From Legionella quateirensis (GTDB lineage Bacteria > Pseudomonadota > Gammaproteobacteria > Legionellales > Legionellaceae): a stretch of DNA of 64,000 bases. A program made the translations under genes and the position numbers. A model generated the notes under the pieces. The model was given only the letters and a program-made list of their open reading frames with translations, did no database searches and was not told where the DNA came from. Positions within the stretch are counted from its first letter, which is position 1; every line of letters begins with the position of its first letter. Below, in pieces: positions 27,961 to 37,391 of this stretch. The DNA is taken from NCBI RefSeq assembly GCF_001467955.1, contig NZ_LNYR01000001.1:1-64000 (forward strand), given 5' to 3'.

Positions 27961-30273
27961 TTAAGACAAGGACTGAGTTGCCGTCGCGTTGGAAGGGGTA
28001 TTCTCTGATTGAACACTATTAGAATTATGCGCAAAAAAACCACCTACATTTACTTTTGTCCAGTTCCAGGCGTCAGTTACTAAACTTGAAACATTATTCA
28101 AGGATATCGGTTCAGACGCACTAACAGCTGAGCTCTTTTTCGATAACTCCGTATCTGCTATAAATTCAGGCAAAATGACACTAAATTCATCCACTATCGC
28201 TTCTAAATGTGAGTGGTTAGTAACAAGTGGTGAATAGGATGAATCTTCATTTATTTGTTTGATTAATAACTCGAAATCCTGAGGAGACCCCATAATCAGC
28301 ATAAGATCCAAAATACGAAACCGATTGGCATTAAGGACCTGATAATGTGTACTCAGCCAGGATTCTATTCCTTTATTTTGTTTGCTGTCTAATAGAAGTT
28401 CATGAAACAACTGATTAATTCGTGTTCTTAATTGCAGCTCTTCGTGAGTGTCAGTATAGAAGGGATCTGCACTCATATGTTCAATTAATTCATCAAGTTT
28501 TTGTAACGTACATTGTTTTTCAAGGTTCGTTAGAAGGCTGGGAAGCTTGGACTCTTGTGTTTTAATAATAGTCCTATTTTCCTGCTCTAAGATTGCTCGC
28601 TCTTCATCAGTATCAATTGGTTTATTATATGAGGGAGCAACATATACAGGCAAATTTGGGGAAAAGAATCCTGTCCAACCACTTATCCAGCAACGTTTAA
28701 ACCGTTGTATCAACAGAGCAAAAAAACCTTTATCTTCACTAAACGACAATTCCAGTTTGGCTTCAGAATACGCTTTGTTTGCTATTTGAATAAGCTGTTC
28801 GTCTTTTTTTGGATTTAATTTTTTTAGTGCATCCGTGCATAGTTCCATTACCAGAATATAATTGGGAACTCCTCCTTTTAACCCAAAATGCTGCAGGGTT
28901 CTTTGTGCGTCATATTTGAACATCCAGCAGCATATGTTTTCATCATATAATTCCGGGTATTGTAACAGTGCGGTAAATATTGCCTCTCTTACCGATTTTT
29001 TAACTTCAGGACGATTCATTAAAATTGCCGTATGATATATGGTTTTACGACGGGTTTCAGAACATCCTTCTTGCACATAATATCCCAGATAATTCCTTAT
29101 GGTTTTACTAACCGTCTCGGTTTTCCCTTTGAAATGTAATAAAAAATAATCAAATGCCCTTATTGATTTTTCTTTTTGTGCTAACAGATTAACGAGGGGA
29201 TTTTCTTGAATGGTATTGAATTCATCCATAGTATGATGTTCTTGTTGTTGAACAGGATGAATCCATCTGATAAAGCCCCCTTTTTCTTCTTCTTTTTGAG
29301 GTACAGGTGGCCTTAATTGAATCAACTGAGTCATATTGTGGATGTTTAATTTGCCTTCATTATAAAAAAGTTGGGTATCTCCAGATTGAGCCTTGAGCCT
29401 TAAATAATAATTAGTGAGGTAACCTGTTTTATTTGTTATGTCACTGAATTCTTTGTTGTCGTTCAAACATATTAATAATTGAATGGTTTCCAAGGATAGC
29501 GATTTCTGATCTGATAATAACTTTCTTGCCAAGAGTTTGATATAAATCACATAATGCTCATGATTTTTGCCCTTGAGGTAGTGGTTAATTGCCGTTTTAA
29601 GATGATTTTCTGGTTCATCTTCATGTAATAGTTTGAAACGTGGGTTGTATAAATCCAGGTGCTCTAAAATACAGTTGATTATCGTTTCCTTTTTTTGATA
29701 ATCCATCTTGTGTATTTCGGTTAGTACATGTGAGTCAACCAGTCTGCCTAGATGGGCCAGGATATAGTATGCATTGGGCATTAACGCATAATGATTCATC
29801 CAATACTGGATAACTCCCGGATCTGGATATTGCCCCAGAAGCTCATTAATTTGATCTTCACTTAAAAGATGGAAATGAGGTATTGAGCATAGAATACTGA
29901 TTGCAGCCTCCGGCTGGAGCATTTTGATCTGCTCTAGAGTTAGGTTAGTGATATCCAGCTGATGTATCAGCGGATTGAGTCGAGATGGAATGTGGGATTC
30001 ATTATTTGCTAATCTGTTCAGCACTGAATTACCCTTAAGGTTTTTTAAGTACTCTTCCATGCTTAACAGATGTGTAATTAACAAGGATTTGACCAATTTA
30101 TTCTGAGTAGTATGAATTAATTCAAAAATTTCATGATGTGTATATTGGTTAATTTGTAAGGTGTTGATAAATGCGTTTTGAGCTTCTTGAGTTTCAGTGA
30201 TTGATGTTTGGTATTGCGGTGTATTTATTAGTATTTTCAATAGATTAAATTTCATCTCGGCATTACTTTGCAT
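27961..30273 (-). CDS. Large helical protein of unknown function, candidate Dot/Icm effector
   Basis: 770 aa with the ATG at 30273. A first ATG at 30279 directly abuts the AGGAGG ribosome site (zero spacing), so the second, 6 bases away, is preferred. The protein is almost all helical, leucine-rich, with no signal peptide or clear membrane helix. Sections such as PHFHLLSEDQINELL and YALMPNAYYILAHLG suggest alpha-solenoid repeats, but I see no exact repeat. The C-terminus is low-complexity S/T/N/Q (ending SNATATQSLS), common in Legionella effectors. It is a monocistronic gene with its own terminator. Function unknown. Confidence 0.7.
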   Translation of the reverse strand: MQSNAEMKFNLLKILINTPQYQTSITETQEAQNAFINTLQINQYTHHEIFELIHTTQNKLVKSLLITHLLSMEEYLKNLKGNSVLNRLANNESHIPSRLNPLIHQLDITNLTLEQIKMLQPEAAISILCSIPHFHLLSEDQINELLGQYPDPGVIQYWMNHYALMPNAYYILAHLGRLVDSHVLTEIHKMDYQKKETIINCILEHLDLYNPRFKLLHEDEPENHLKTAINHYLKGKNHEHYVIYIKLLARKLLSDQKSLSLETIQLLICLNDNKEFSDITNKTGYLTNYYLRLKAQSGDTQLFYNEGKLNIHNMTQLIQLRPPVPQKEEEKGGFIRWIHPVQQQEHHTMDEFNTIQENPLVNLLAQKEKSIRAFDYFLLHFKGKTETVSKTIRNYLGYYVQEGCSETRRKTIYHTAILMNRPEVKKSVREAIFTALLQYPELYDENICCWMFKYDAQRTLQHFGLKGGVPNYILVMELCTDALKKLNPKKDEQLIQIANKAYSEAKLELSFSEDKGFFALLIQRFKRCWISGWTGFFSPNLPVYVAPSYNKPIDTDEERAILEQENRTIIKTQESKLPSLLTNLEKQCTLQKLDELIEHMSADPFYTDTHEELQLRTRINQLFHELLLDSKQNKGIESWLSTHYQVLNANRFRILDLMLIMGSPQDFELLIKQINEDSSYSPLVTNHSHLEAIVDEFSVILPEFIADTELSKKSSAVSASEPISLNNVSSLVTDAWNWTKVNVGGFFAHNSNSVQSENTPSNATATQSLS

Positions 30274-30470
30274 GTTCATCCTCCTTGACCACTAATTCAC
30301 TGATGTTTGGCTTAAACTCATGCCTGAGAATTCATCTCGAAATCAGTAATGGTTTTTAATTCCGTGGATTATCCAGTCTTCAGTTCACTGATTCGGAAAA
30401 TCTGGATTTGCTCAGCATAACTGTTTGAAAAAAAAATTCAATAGCTGTCTTATTTTTGTGAATATTGGTA

Positions 30471-31301
30471 TTAAAACAGCTTGCCTTCGTAAACAAAAGT
30501 GGCTGGACCTGTGAGAGTAAGATGAGCATTAAAATGAGGCCAATTAATGATTAAATTTCCTCCGGGGAGAGAAACGGTGATTTGTTCCGAGAGACCATAG
30601 AATAAACGACCAATTGCAGCTGCAGCAACAGCACCGCTACCGCAGGCTTGTGTTTCTCCACAACCTCGTTCATAAACCCTTAATTTAATGTGATTTTTAT
30701 TTATAATTTGCATGAAGCCAGTATTGGTTTGTTCTGGAAAACGGGGATGAGTACTGATTTGCTTGCCTAGTTCGAGCACTGGCGCTGATTCTAAATTGTG
30801 AACCAAAAGCACTGCATGAGGATTCCCAACGCTAATGGCATGAAGAGCAACAGCAGTGTGTTGATCCAACTCCAGTGAATATTCGTCTGATTGATGATCT
30901 GCCAGGAATGGAATATCTTTGGGCGCCATTTTGGGTATGCCCATGTCTACGCTTACACTATCATCCTCATTAATGACTAATTCCATAGTAGTGGATTTAG
31001 TAGCAACTGTTATTTTACTTTTTGAAGTTAGGCCATAATGTTTGGCAAACAGAGCAAGACATCTTGCCCCATTACCACATTGTCCAACTTCTTGCCCATT
31101 GGCATTAAAAATACGATAAGTAAAATCAATTCCGTCTGTTGTCGTTGGCTCAATGAGCAGGCATTGGTCAAAGCCTATTCCAGTGTTACGATCGGCCCAT
31201 AACGCAATTTGCTGAGGGAGCAGGTGTATTTTTTGATTGACACCATCGATTACCATAAAATCATTACCTAAACCATGCATTTTTGTAAATTGAATATTCA
31301 T
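30471..31301 (-). CDS. dapF: Diaminopimelate epimerase
   Basis: 276 aa. Converts LL- to meso-diaminopimelate for peptidoglycan and lysine. Both catalytic cysteines are visible: Cys75 in GQCGNGARC and Cys220 in GETQACGSGAVAA. The N-terminus MNIQFTKMHGLGNDFMVID is the family start. It sits 11 bases after lptM, the same pairing as E. coli yifL-dapF. Confidence 0.97.
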   Translation of the reverse strand: MNIQFTKMHGLGNDFMVIDGVNQKIHLLPQQIALWADRNTGIGFDQCLLIEPTTTDGIDFTYRIFNANGQEVGQCGNGARCLALFAKHYGLTSKSKITVATKSTTMELVINEDDSVSVDMGIPKMAPKDIPFLADHQSDEYSLELDQHTAVALHAISVGNPHAVLLVHNLESAPVLELGKQISTHPRFPEQTNTGFMQIINKNHIKLRVYERGCGETQACGSGAVAAAAIGRLFYGLSEQITVSLPGGNLIINWPHFNAHLTLTGPATFVYEGKLF

Positions 31302-31312
31302 AATAAAACTCT

Positions 31313-31435
31313 TCAGGATGATTTGGTGGTTGGTGTGGCTTTTTCAGGTACAGGGATATATAAAGGCCCCTTTTGACCGCAAGCAGTTAAAAATAATACT
31401 GTCGCACAAACTAAAAATGCAAAAAATCGGGTCAT
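31313..31435 (-). CDS. lptM: LptM (YifL)-type small lipoprotein
   Basis: A 40-aa gene too short for usual ORF calling. It has a hydrophobic signal sequence, lipobox LTAC (Cys19), then the family signature GQKGPLYIP and a proline/threonine tail. LptM stabilises and helps oxidative maturation of the LptD-LptE LPS translocon in the outer membrane. Location just before dapF supports the call. Ribosome site weak. Confidence 0.88.
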   Translation of the reverse strand: MTRFFAFLVCATVLFLTACGQKGPLYIPVPEKATPTTKSS

Positions 31436-31538
31436 TATATTGGCCATTGGTTAAAATATTATTATATGAAATTTATCAATGAAAGAGAACTGAGCTGTAA
31501 GTTCTCTTGTTCAAGAAAGAAGCCTATCTGCTGGCAGA

Positions 31539-32954
31539 TTAAATAGCGAAGCTAGATGAATGGGTCGGAGCATTTGGTATATCTGCTTTATTTTCTCTTA
31601 GTACCTCAATTGAACTATGCATACTTTTCGTAATGCGTTGGTAGGACTGGGGATTAATATAGAAGATTTGTTCGTGTTTTTGATTTAGGTTTTCAGTCCA
31701 GGTCAGGGTGTAAATGAGCATATCCGGAATATGAGACTCATCACTGTATTGCGGTTTTACTTTGATAAGTATTTCATCCGTATCTTCGTTTATCAGTTTT
31801 TTTCTGACAAAAAGTTCAACCGCTTCAAGGGTATTATAATTTGAAGCATCTGTAGTTGGTACCAGATTAATGATTTCTTTTTGGGGATCTGGAGTGATTA
31901 GTTCCTGAGTATCTACTAAAAAATGAGCTATTAGATGCGACCAGTGATGCGCTCGACCATCGGAAGGTTTAATTTCTATGCCATAAGCTCTGAATACATC
32001 GCTGGCTCTCACTTTGGTTATCGAATATTGGCTTTGTCTTCTGGACAAGCCGGATCGTTCATTTATTCCCTCCAGAGTAGCTATAAATTGTACTTCGTCA
32101 GCTTGTTCGATTTGTAATTTAGGCAGTGTTTCCATCAATTCAATTCGTGATATTTTTTTAAGATGGACTCGACCTTCTCTGGGGGCTTTGCTTTCAGGAG
32201 TCAAATGTTTAAACAGAGTTTGCCCATCTATAGTACAAAGGGGTCTTGCTTTACTTCCACCTGGAGTTTTTGCAACCATAGGGTATCGTTTATCGGGTGT
32301 GGCAGGGGTTAATTTACTGTATCGTGCTCCAGTTGCTTCAATTGGGAGTTGTAGATCCCTATTCTCATCTGTTTCTTCGAGGATTAATGGATTTGGCCCC
32401 TCGTCTTTACGAAAAGACTGAAATGTCCTTTTTGCTGGTCGTTCTGGGCCAAAAAAACTTCGTTTGGCCTCACGTCTCGGTTGTGGTTTGGTTATAGAAT
32501 GGGTGAGATCATCATATTTTACTTTTCTAATGGAACTTAAGGTATTGAAAAAGAAATAGGGGGTAATATGGTGTCTATTTTGTTGCTCAGATTTCGTAAT
32601 AATAGTTAACCATTCCGCACGAGAGATGGATAAGGATTCCAGATCGATATATTTAAAACAACGTCGGTTCTTCATATTGAAGATTTTTTCAGAGGCAATT
32701 TCCTGGGCTTTAAACAGTTCGGATAAAGAGTCTTTTTGCAGTTCCAATGATAATTTTTCTTGATTCAGTTTATTTAAAGTAATTAAAATCTCTGTTGATG
32801 AGGCACCACTGTGGTGTGCAAGAGCATTAATAAACGCGGGACGTAATGAAGAATCTAATTGACTGTATTGCTTACTGTATAAGAACCAGTCATAGTCGCT
32901 CAATATACTGGTACAGGGTCTGCTTGCCAGTTCTTTAATTAGTTTCTTTATCAT
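31539..32954 (-). CDS. Unknown protein with possible nuclease-like C-terminus, candidate effector
   Basis: 471 aa, no signal peptide or membrane helix. The N-terminal 140 residues are helical; about 150-260 is basic, S/T/P-rich linker (RREAKRSFFGPERPAKRTF). Residues about 334-385 contain RAHHWSHLIAH (His336, 337, 340), then NLVPTTDASNYNTLE (Asn363, 372, 374; Glu377). This spacing resembles beta-beta-alpha-metal DNA/RNA nucleases (HLI...NLV...N...E), as in NucA/EndA and polymorphic toxins. It ends THSSSFAI. The family is not otherwise recognised; the nuclease idea is a motif-level guess. Confidence 0.65.
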   Translation of the reverse strand: MIKKLIKELASRPCTSILSDYDWFLYSKQYSQLDSSLRPAFINALAHHSGASSTEILITLNKLNQEKLSLELQKDSLSELFKAQEIASEKIFNMKNRRCFKYIDLESLSISRAEWLTIITKSEQQNRHHITPYFFFNTLSSIRKVKYDDLTHSITKPQPRREAKRSFFGPERPAKRTFQSFRKDEGPNPLILEETDENRDLQLPIEATGARYSKLTPATPDKRYPMVAKTPGGSKARPLCTIDGQTLFKHLTPESKAPREGRVHLKKISRIELMETLPKLQIEQADEVQFIATLEGINERSGLSRRQSQYSITKVRASDVFRAYGIEIKPSDGRAHHWSHLIAHFLVDTQELITPDPQKEIINLVPTTDASNYNTLEAVELFVRKKLINEDTDEILIKVKPQYSDESHIPDMLIYTLTWTENLNQKHEQIFYINPQSYQRITKSMHSSIEVLRENKADIPNAPTHSSSFAI

Positions 32955-33357
32955 TCGTTTTTATCTCAATATGCGTTTAGCGTCATCTGTTTTTTTGAAA
33001 AATGCACTATTCTTTAGTATTTTCAGGCATGTTTTTGATATAACTCAATGTATTTAAATTAAATTTTTTAAAATAACTCTGTCACAATTTAAATGATTAA
33101 GTGTTACAAATCCTATTTCAATGTCAAACACTATGATAAAATTTTATACATTAAAATGCAAGAGATTTTTAATCACATCCATGCTCTATTTATAAAGTAT
33201 ATTTATGATTTCAGTAATGATTGATCCTTCTCAAGTTCAATACATTGATTTTATTCCCTTCTGAATATTCAATATTAATTCGCTTAATTGGGAATACTAA
33301 ACTTGCACTGCTCCTTTGCATTGGCGATAATTTGTATTTTTTGGTGGAGAACCAATT
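32955..33357. other. AT-rich divergent intergenic region, no gene seen
   Basis: 403 bases between the divergent 471-aa gene and the esterase. It is very AT-rich, with several homopolymer runs. Short open frames here lack ribosome sites and resemble no family. It must hold promoters for both directions but no pair of hexamers stands out. Confidence 0.6.
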
Positions 33358-34014
33358 TTGAGCATATATATGAATGATCCGCAGGAAAAGGCACAGGCAT
33401 GTGTCATTTGGTTGCATGGGTTAGGTGCTGATGCTTCTGATATGATGGGGTTGGCAGATCAGTTAATGATTAAAGATGTGGCGATACGTCATGTATTTAT
33501 TGATGCGCCTGCACGACCTGTTACTCTGAATGGTGGTATGGTCATGCCAGCATGGTATGACATTATTGGAATAAAGTTGTTGGATAGAGAAGACAAGCAA
33601 GGCATTGAACAATCAGAAGAATATATTCGACAGGTCATGGAATCACAGCTTAATGATGGTTTTCAGTACTCACAAATTTATCTTGCCGGGTTTTCCCAAG
33701 GTGGAGCAATGGCGCTCCACACCGCACTTCATACCGCACATACTTTAGGTGGAGTCATTGCATTATCTGCATATTTACCTTTGGCAGGAACTAATACTCC
33801 TCAATTGGATAAAAGTACCTCAATATTTATGGGTTCCGGTCAGTTTGATCCTCTTGTTTTACCTGTATGGACTCAACAAAGTAGGGATTGGTTACTGAAT
33901 AAAGGATATAATGATATCTTTTTTCAACAGTACCCAATGGAACATTCCATTTGTTATGAAGAAATCAAAGACCTTAGTCTTTGGCTTAATAAGCAGGTTC
34001 AAGGAGCTGTGTAA
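33358..34014 (+). CDS. Carboxylesterase / lysophospholipase of the alpha/beta-hydrolase 2 family
   Basis: 218 aa. Catalytic Ser113 in GFSQGGAMAL, with Asp in GSGQFDPLV and His in MEHSICYEE completing the triad; HGLGAD near residues 20-25 forms the oxyanion side. Family members hydrolyse short esters, and some remove fatty acids from lysophospholipids or proteins (APT-like). The start is TTG at 33358, 8 bases after GGAG; the first ATG at 33370 is too far from that site. It overlaps ratA by one base. Confidence 0.9.
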   Translation: MSIYMNDPQEKAQACVIWLHGLGADASDMMGLADQLMIKDVAIRHVFIDAPARPVTLNGGMVMPAWYDIIGIKLLDREDKQGIEQSEEYIRQVMESQLNDGFQYSQIYLAGFSQGGAMALHTALHTAHTLGGVIALSAYLPLAGTNTPQLDKSTSIFMGSGQFDPLVLPVWTQQSRDWLLNKGYNDIFFQQYPMEHSICYEEIKDLSLWLNKQVQGAV

Positions 34015-34448
34015 TGCCTATTGTAAAAAGATCACGAATAGTCAAATATACTTGTGAGCAAATGTATGGTTTGGTTAATGGTGTTGACCATTATGCGGAA
34101 TTTCTACCTTATTGCGCAGAAAGTACAGTACATCATCGTGATGATGATGAAGTTCAGGCTACTTTAGTTATCAGTGCAGCCGGGATGAGCAAATCTTTTA
34201 CTACCCGTAATCGATTACAAGTCAACAAAATGATTGAAATTCGTCTTGTAGATGGTCCTTTTAGTCATTTGGAAGGCTTTTGGCGTTTCGATGAAGTAGA
34301 AAATGGCTGTAAAATTTCCTTTGACCTTGAGTTTGAATTTTCTGGAAAAATATTTTCCATGCTTCTTGGCCCTGTGTTCGATCAAGTAACTGATAAAATG
34401 GTTGATGCATTTTGTGATAGGGCTGAGGTTGTATATGGTAAAAGTTGA
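34014..34448 (+). CDS. ratA: RatA/PasT-family START-like protein (possible CoQ-binding)
   Basis: 144 aa, coenzyme Q-binding/polyketide cyclase fold. VNGVDHYAEFLPYCAES and the C-terminal LLGPVFDQVTDKMVDAF are family features. E. coli RatA is described as blocking 70S association and related proteins bind ubiquinone, so the role is not settled. The ratA-rnfH pair next to bamE and fur is a standard gammaproteobacterial order. Overlaps rnfH by 14 bases. Confidence 0.92.
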   Translation: MPIVKRSRIVKYTCEQMYGLVNGVDHYAEFLPYCAESTVHHRDDDEVQATLVISAAGMSKSFTTRNRLQVNKMIEIRLVDGPFSHLEGFWRFDEVENGCKISFDLEFEFSGKIFSMLLGPVFDQVTDKMVDAFCDRAEVVYGKS

Positions 34449-34707
34449 GGTGGTTTATATAGCTAGGGACGGCACTGTTTTACATCATGATTTGAAGTTG
34501 ACACCCGGTTCAAGTGTTGCTGATGCTTTAACCGCATCAGGGATCTTCGATTCTCATCCAGAAACCAGGGATTTACCTGTAGGAATATTTGCGAAACAGA
34601 GTTCTATGGATACAATCCTTAAAGACGGCGACAGGGTCGAATTATATCGCCCATTGGTGTGTGATCCTAAAGAGAAAAGACGTCAGAAAGCTCGTTTAAG
34701 AAAATAA
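34435..34707 (+). CDS. rnfH: RnfH-family ubiquitin-like protein
   Basis: 90 aa from the ATG at 34435; an upstream in-frame extension from 34402 inside ratA is rejected because the MVKVEVVYIARDG start matches the family and a GAGG site is 7 bases ahead. The beta-grasp core has DGDRVELYRPLVCDPKEKRR, the RnfH signature. Precise function unknown; often paired with ratA. Confidence 0.92.
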   Translation: MVKVEVVYIARDGTVLHHDLKLTPGSSVADALTASGIFDSHPETRDLPVGIFAKQSSMDTILKDGDRVELYRPLVCDPKEKRRQKARLRK

Positions 34708-34734
34708 ATCAGACTGTTCCTTTTATTTTGAGGT

Positions 34735-34860
34735 AGAACTTCCAGATCCCGCGGGAAATCTGCGGGAGTCAGGAAGCAGGGCTGAACTGAGTTTTCGAAG
34801 AGGTGAAGATTGTTCAGCACTGCGCTCAGGATGACGAAACTTGAGAAGTTGCAGATTATG
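34735..34860. repeat. Probable dispersed intergenic repeat
   Basis: The whole space between rnfH and bamE has a composition unlike its surroundings, with CCCGCGGGAAATCTGCGGG (CCCGC/GCGGG arms) and then CAGCACTGCGCTCAGGATGACG. Phrases like the last one occur in dispersed palindromic elements of several intracellular bacteria. Copy number in this genome is not visible from one window. Confidence 0.45.
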
Positions 34861-34861
34861 T

Positions 34862-35176
34862 TTAGGGTCTGTGTTCAATTCGGATTATCGAGTTACCTCT
34901 AAAATAAATAACTACGGTTCGAATTGCCATACTGCCTGTACCTCTACGCCAGGTGTATGCATAATCCCATCGATCATTGTTAAATGTGGGGCTCATTAAG
35001 CTGGTACCCATTAAAATGGCTGCGTCATTTTTACTCATGCCCACTTTTAATCGTTCTACTTTTGATTGTGGTAGCAAATTCCCCTGCTGAGCGATGCGTC
35101 TGGCAAAATCATATGATGCACATTGAGTCAGAGTTAATGATAAAATGAGTGTTAATAGAAGAATTATTATTCGCAT
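34862..35176 (-). CDS. bamE: Outer membrane protein assembly factor BamE (SmpA)
   Basis: 104 aa lipoprotein. Signal peptide with lipobox LTQC (Cys19), then the BamE fold with LPQSKVERLKVGMSKNDAAILMG and WDYAYTWRRG. It supports BamD in inserting beta-barrel proteins. Divergent from fur, the usual neighbour. Confidence 0.94.
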   Translation of the reverse strand: MRIIILLLTLILSLTLTQCASYDFARRIAQQGNLLPQSKVERLKVGMSKNDAAILMGTSLMSPTFNNDRWDYAYTWRRGTGSMAIRTVVIYFRGNSIIRIEHRP

Positions 35177-35274
35177 ATTTTTTGCCTACCGTGAAAAATT
35201 TCGCCATAATAACATGCCATTTATTTAAAGACACCACTAAACGGGTGCAAATTCATTACTGCTAAGGAGCACAA

Positions 35275-35685
35275 GTGGAAGAGAGTCAGCAATTAAAAGA
35301 TGCCGGATTAAAAATTACCTTGCCGCGCTTGAAGGTATTGCAAATTTTAGAGCAATCTCGTAATCATCATTTAAGCGCTGAGGATGTCTATAAGGCTTTA
35401 TTGGAAACAGGTGAAGATGTTGGCCTGGCTACTGTGTATCGAGTTCTTACTCAGTTCGAAGCTGCCGGATTAGTATCCCGCCACAATTTTGAAGGGGGAT
35501 ATTCCGTTTTTGAATTGAGTCAGGGGGAGCATCATGATCATTTGGTTTGTGTTAAATGCGGCCGAGTAGAGGAATTTGTTGATGAGATTATTGAACAGCG
35601 ACAAAAAGTTATTGCTGAAAAGGCTCATTTTAAAATGACGGATCACGCACTTAATATATATGGTATTTGCCCACAGTGTGGCTGA
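35275..35685 (+). CDS. fur: Ferric uptake regulator Fur
   Basis: 136 aa, GTG start 6 bases after AAGGAGC. N-terminal winged helix (LPRLKVLQILEQ, DVGLATVYRVLTQFEAAGL). The metal-binding HHDHLVC motif and CVKCGRVEEF, with a C-terminal CPQC pair for structural zinc, are present. It represses iron-uptake genes with Fe2+. Divergent from bamE. Confidence 0.96.
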   Translation: MEESQQLKDAGLKITLPRLKVLQILEQSRNHHLSAEDVYKALLETGEDVGLATVYRVLTQFEAAGLVSRHNFEGGYSVFELSQGEHHDHLVCVKCGRVEEFVDEIIEQRQKVIAEKAHFKMTDHALNIYGICPQCG

Positions 35686-35752
35686 GCATTGACACTCAAT
35701 GAGTGATTAAACAAGAACGATATAAGAACCAGCCGTTTAATCGAAGGATAAC

Positions 35753-37333
35753 ATGAGTATGCAATTTGATTATATCATTGTGGGTGCAGGAAGTGCTGGT
35801 TGCGTACTCGCCTCACGATTAAGCGAAAATCCAGCTAATAAAGTGCTGGTTGTAGAGGCTGGTGGCAGTAATAAATCCCCTCTGATTCAGATACCATTTT
35901 TAACGGTGCTGACTATGCCTTTTCGTTTGAAGAACTGGCATTATTGGACTGTTCCGCAACCAGGGCTTTACAATCGATGTGGGTATCAACCCAGAGGTAA
36001 GGCGCTTGGAGGTTCCAGTGCCATCAATGCCATGATTTATATCAGGGGGCAGGGCGAAGATTACGATGAATGGGCGCAAACGGCATCAAAGGATTGGTCT
36101 TATGATTCCGTTTTACCCATTTTTAAAAAATTTGAACATAATTACAGTATTCATGACTCATATCATGGGCAAGATGGGGAATTGGCCGTAAATGATTTGG
36201 TGAGCCCAAATCCAATCTCTCAACTGTTTGTTGAAGCAGGGAAAGCTTGCGGATATGCCTATAACTCTGATTTTAATGGAGCTAGTCAATCTGGTGTTGG
36301 TCTATATCAGGTCACTCAAAAAGCAGGTAGGCGACATTCGGCAGCAGATGCATTCCTGGATCCAGTATTGGATCGAACCAATTTGACGGTATTAACCCGG
36401 GCGCGTGTTTTAAAATTATTGATTAGTGGAACGCATTGTCACGGAATAAGGGTAAAACATAAAGGCAAAATAATAGAGTTTAGCGCCAGAAAGAAAGTAA
36501 TCTTAAGTGCTGGAGCTATTAATTCACCGCATTTATTAATGCTGTCAGGAATTGGGCCGCGAGACGAGCTGTCACGTCATGGAATAAACTGCATTCATGA
36601 ATTACCTGGAGTAGGTGAGAATTTTCATGATCATCCTGATTATGTGCATGTATACAAAGCCAATAATCCCAATCTTTTGGGTTTTGGCCCCTCTGCGCTA
36701 TGGGACATATTTAAAGCGTATCGTGAATATAAAAAGAATTCAACAGGAATGATGGCTACAAATTTTGCAGAAGCAGGTGGTTTTCTTTCAACAGATTCAC
36801 AACAGGAACGGCCTGATATCCAATTGCATTTTGTTCCAGGCATTGTTGATGCTCATTGTCATAAGTTTCATTTTTCTCGGGGAATGTCCCTTCATTTTTG
36901 TGTCCTTCGTCCTAAAAGCCGTGGTCGAATCAGTTTGAAATCTGCGAATCCACTGCACGCTCCAGCTATTGATCCCAATTTTTTAGCGCATGACTACGAT
37001 TTGGAGATTATGTTACGCGCTTATAAAATGACTCAGGAATTGATGGAACATGAACTGTTTTCTCCATGTAACGCAAGACCTTTATATCAAGCAACATCAG
37101 ACGCACAAATCATTCAATTAATACGGCAACGTGCTGATACGGTGTATCATCCAGTAGGAAGCTGCCGTATGGGTCATGATGATATGGCTGTGGTAGATTC
37201 ACGGCTGAATGTACATGGTATTACCGGGCTGGTTATTGCGGATGCTTCCATTATGCCGCAGGTTGTATCCGGTAATACAAATGCGCCAACAATGATGATT
37301 GCTGAACAAGCTGCACGATTTATCCTGGATTAA
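35753..37333 (+). CDS. GMC-family FAD oxidoreductase (choline dehydrogenase-like)
   Basis: 526 aa. FAD Rossmann motif DYIIVGAGSAGCVLASRL (about 6-23), GMC signature 1 RGKALGGSSAINAMIYIRG and signature 2 GAINSPHLLMLSGIG. The C-terminal active-site region YHPVGSCRMG carries the catalytic His. It resembles BetA and alcohol/choline dehydrogenases; the alcohol substrate is not decided by sequence. No betaine aldehyde dehydrogenase is nearby, so choline is doubtful. It follows fur by 67 bases. Confidence 0.92.
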   Translation: MSMQFDYIIVGAGSAGCVLASRLSENPANKVLVVEAGGSNKSPLIQIPFLTVLTMPFRLKNWHYWTVPQPGLYNRCGYQPRGKALGGSSAINAMIYIRGQGEDYDEWAQTASKDWSYDSVLPIFKKFEHNYSIHDSYHGQDGELAVNDLVSPNPISQLFVEAGKACGYAYNSDFNGASQSGVGLYQVTQKAGRRHSAADAFLDPVLDRTNLTVLTRARVLKLLISGTHCHGIRVKHKGKIIEFSARKKVILSAGAINSPHLLMLSGIGPRDELSRHGINCIHELPGVGENFHDHPDYVHVYKANNPNLLGFGPSALWDIFKAYREYKKNSTGMMATNFAEAGGFLSTDSQQERPDIQLHFVPGIVDAHCHKFHFSRGMSLHFCVLRPKSRGRISLKSANPLHAPAIDPNFLAHDYDLEIMLRAYKMTQELMEHELFSPCNARPLYQATSDAQIIQLIRQRADTVYHPVGSCRMGHDDMAVVDSRLNVHGITGLVIADASIMPQVVSGNTNAPTMMIAEQAARFILD

Positions 37334-37391
37334 AGCAATGTCCGAGTTTTAAGATTATACTTAAGATATTTGGTTCATAAGGATATTTTTT

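Noticed and set aside
32014..32497. Plus-strand frames opposite the 471-aa gene
   Set aside because: Antisense shadows with low-complexity translations and no start signals.
34402..34434. Upstream start for rnfH
   Set aside because: The 11 extra codons lie inside ratA; the ATG at 34435 has a well-placed GAGG and family-typical start.
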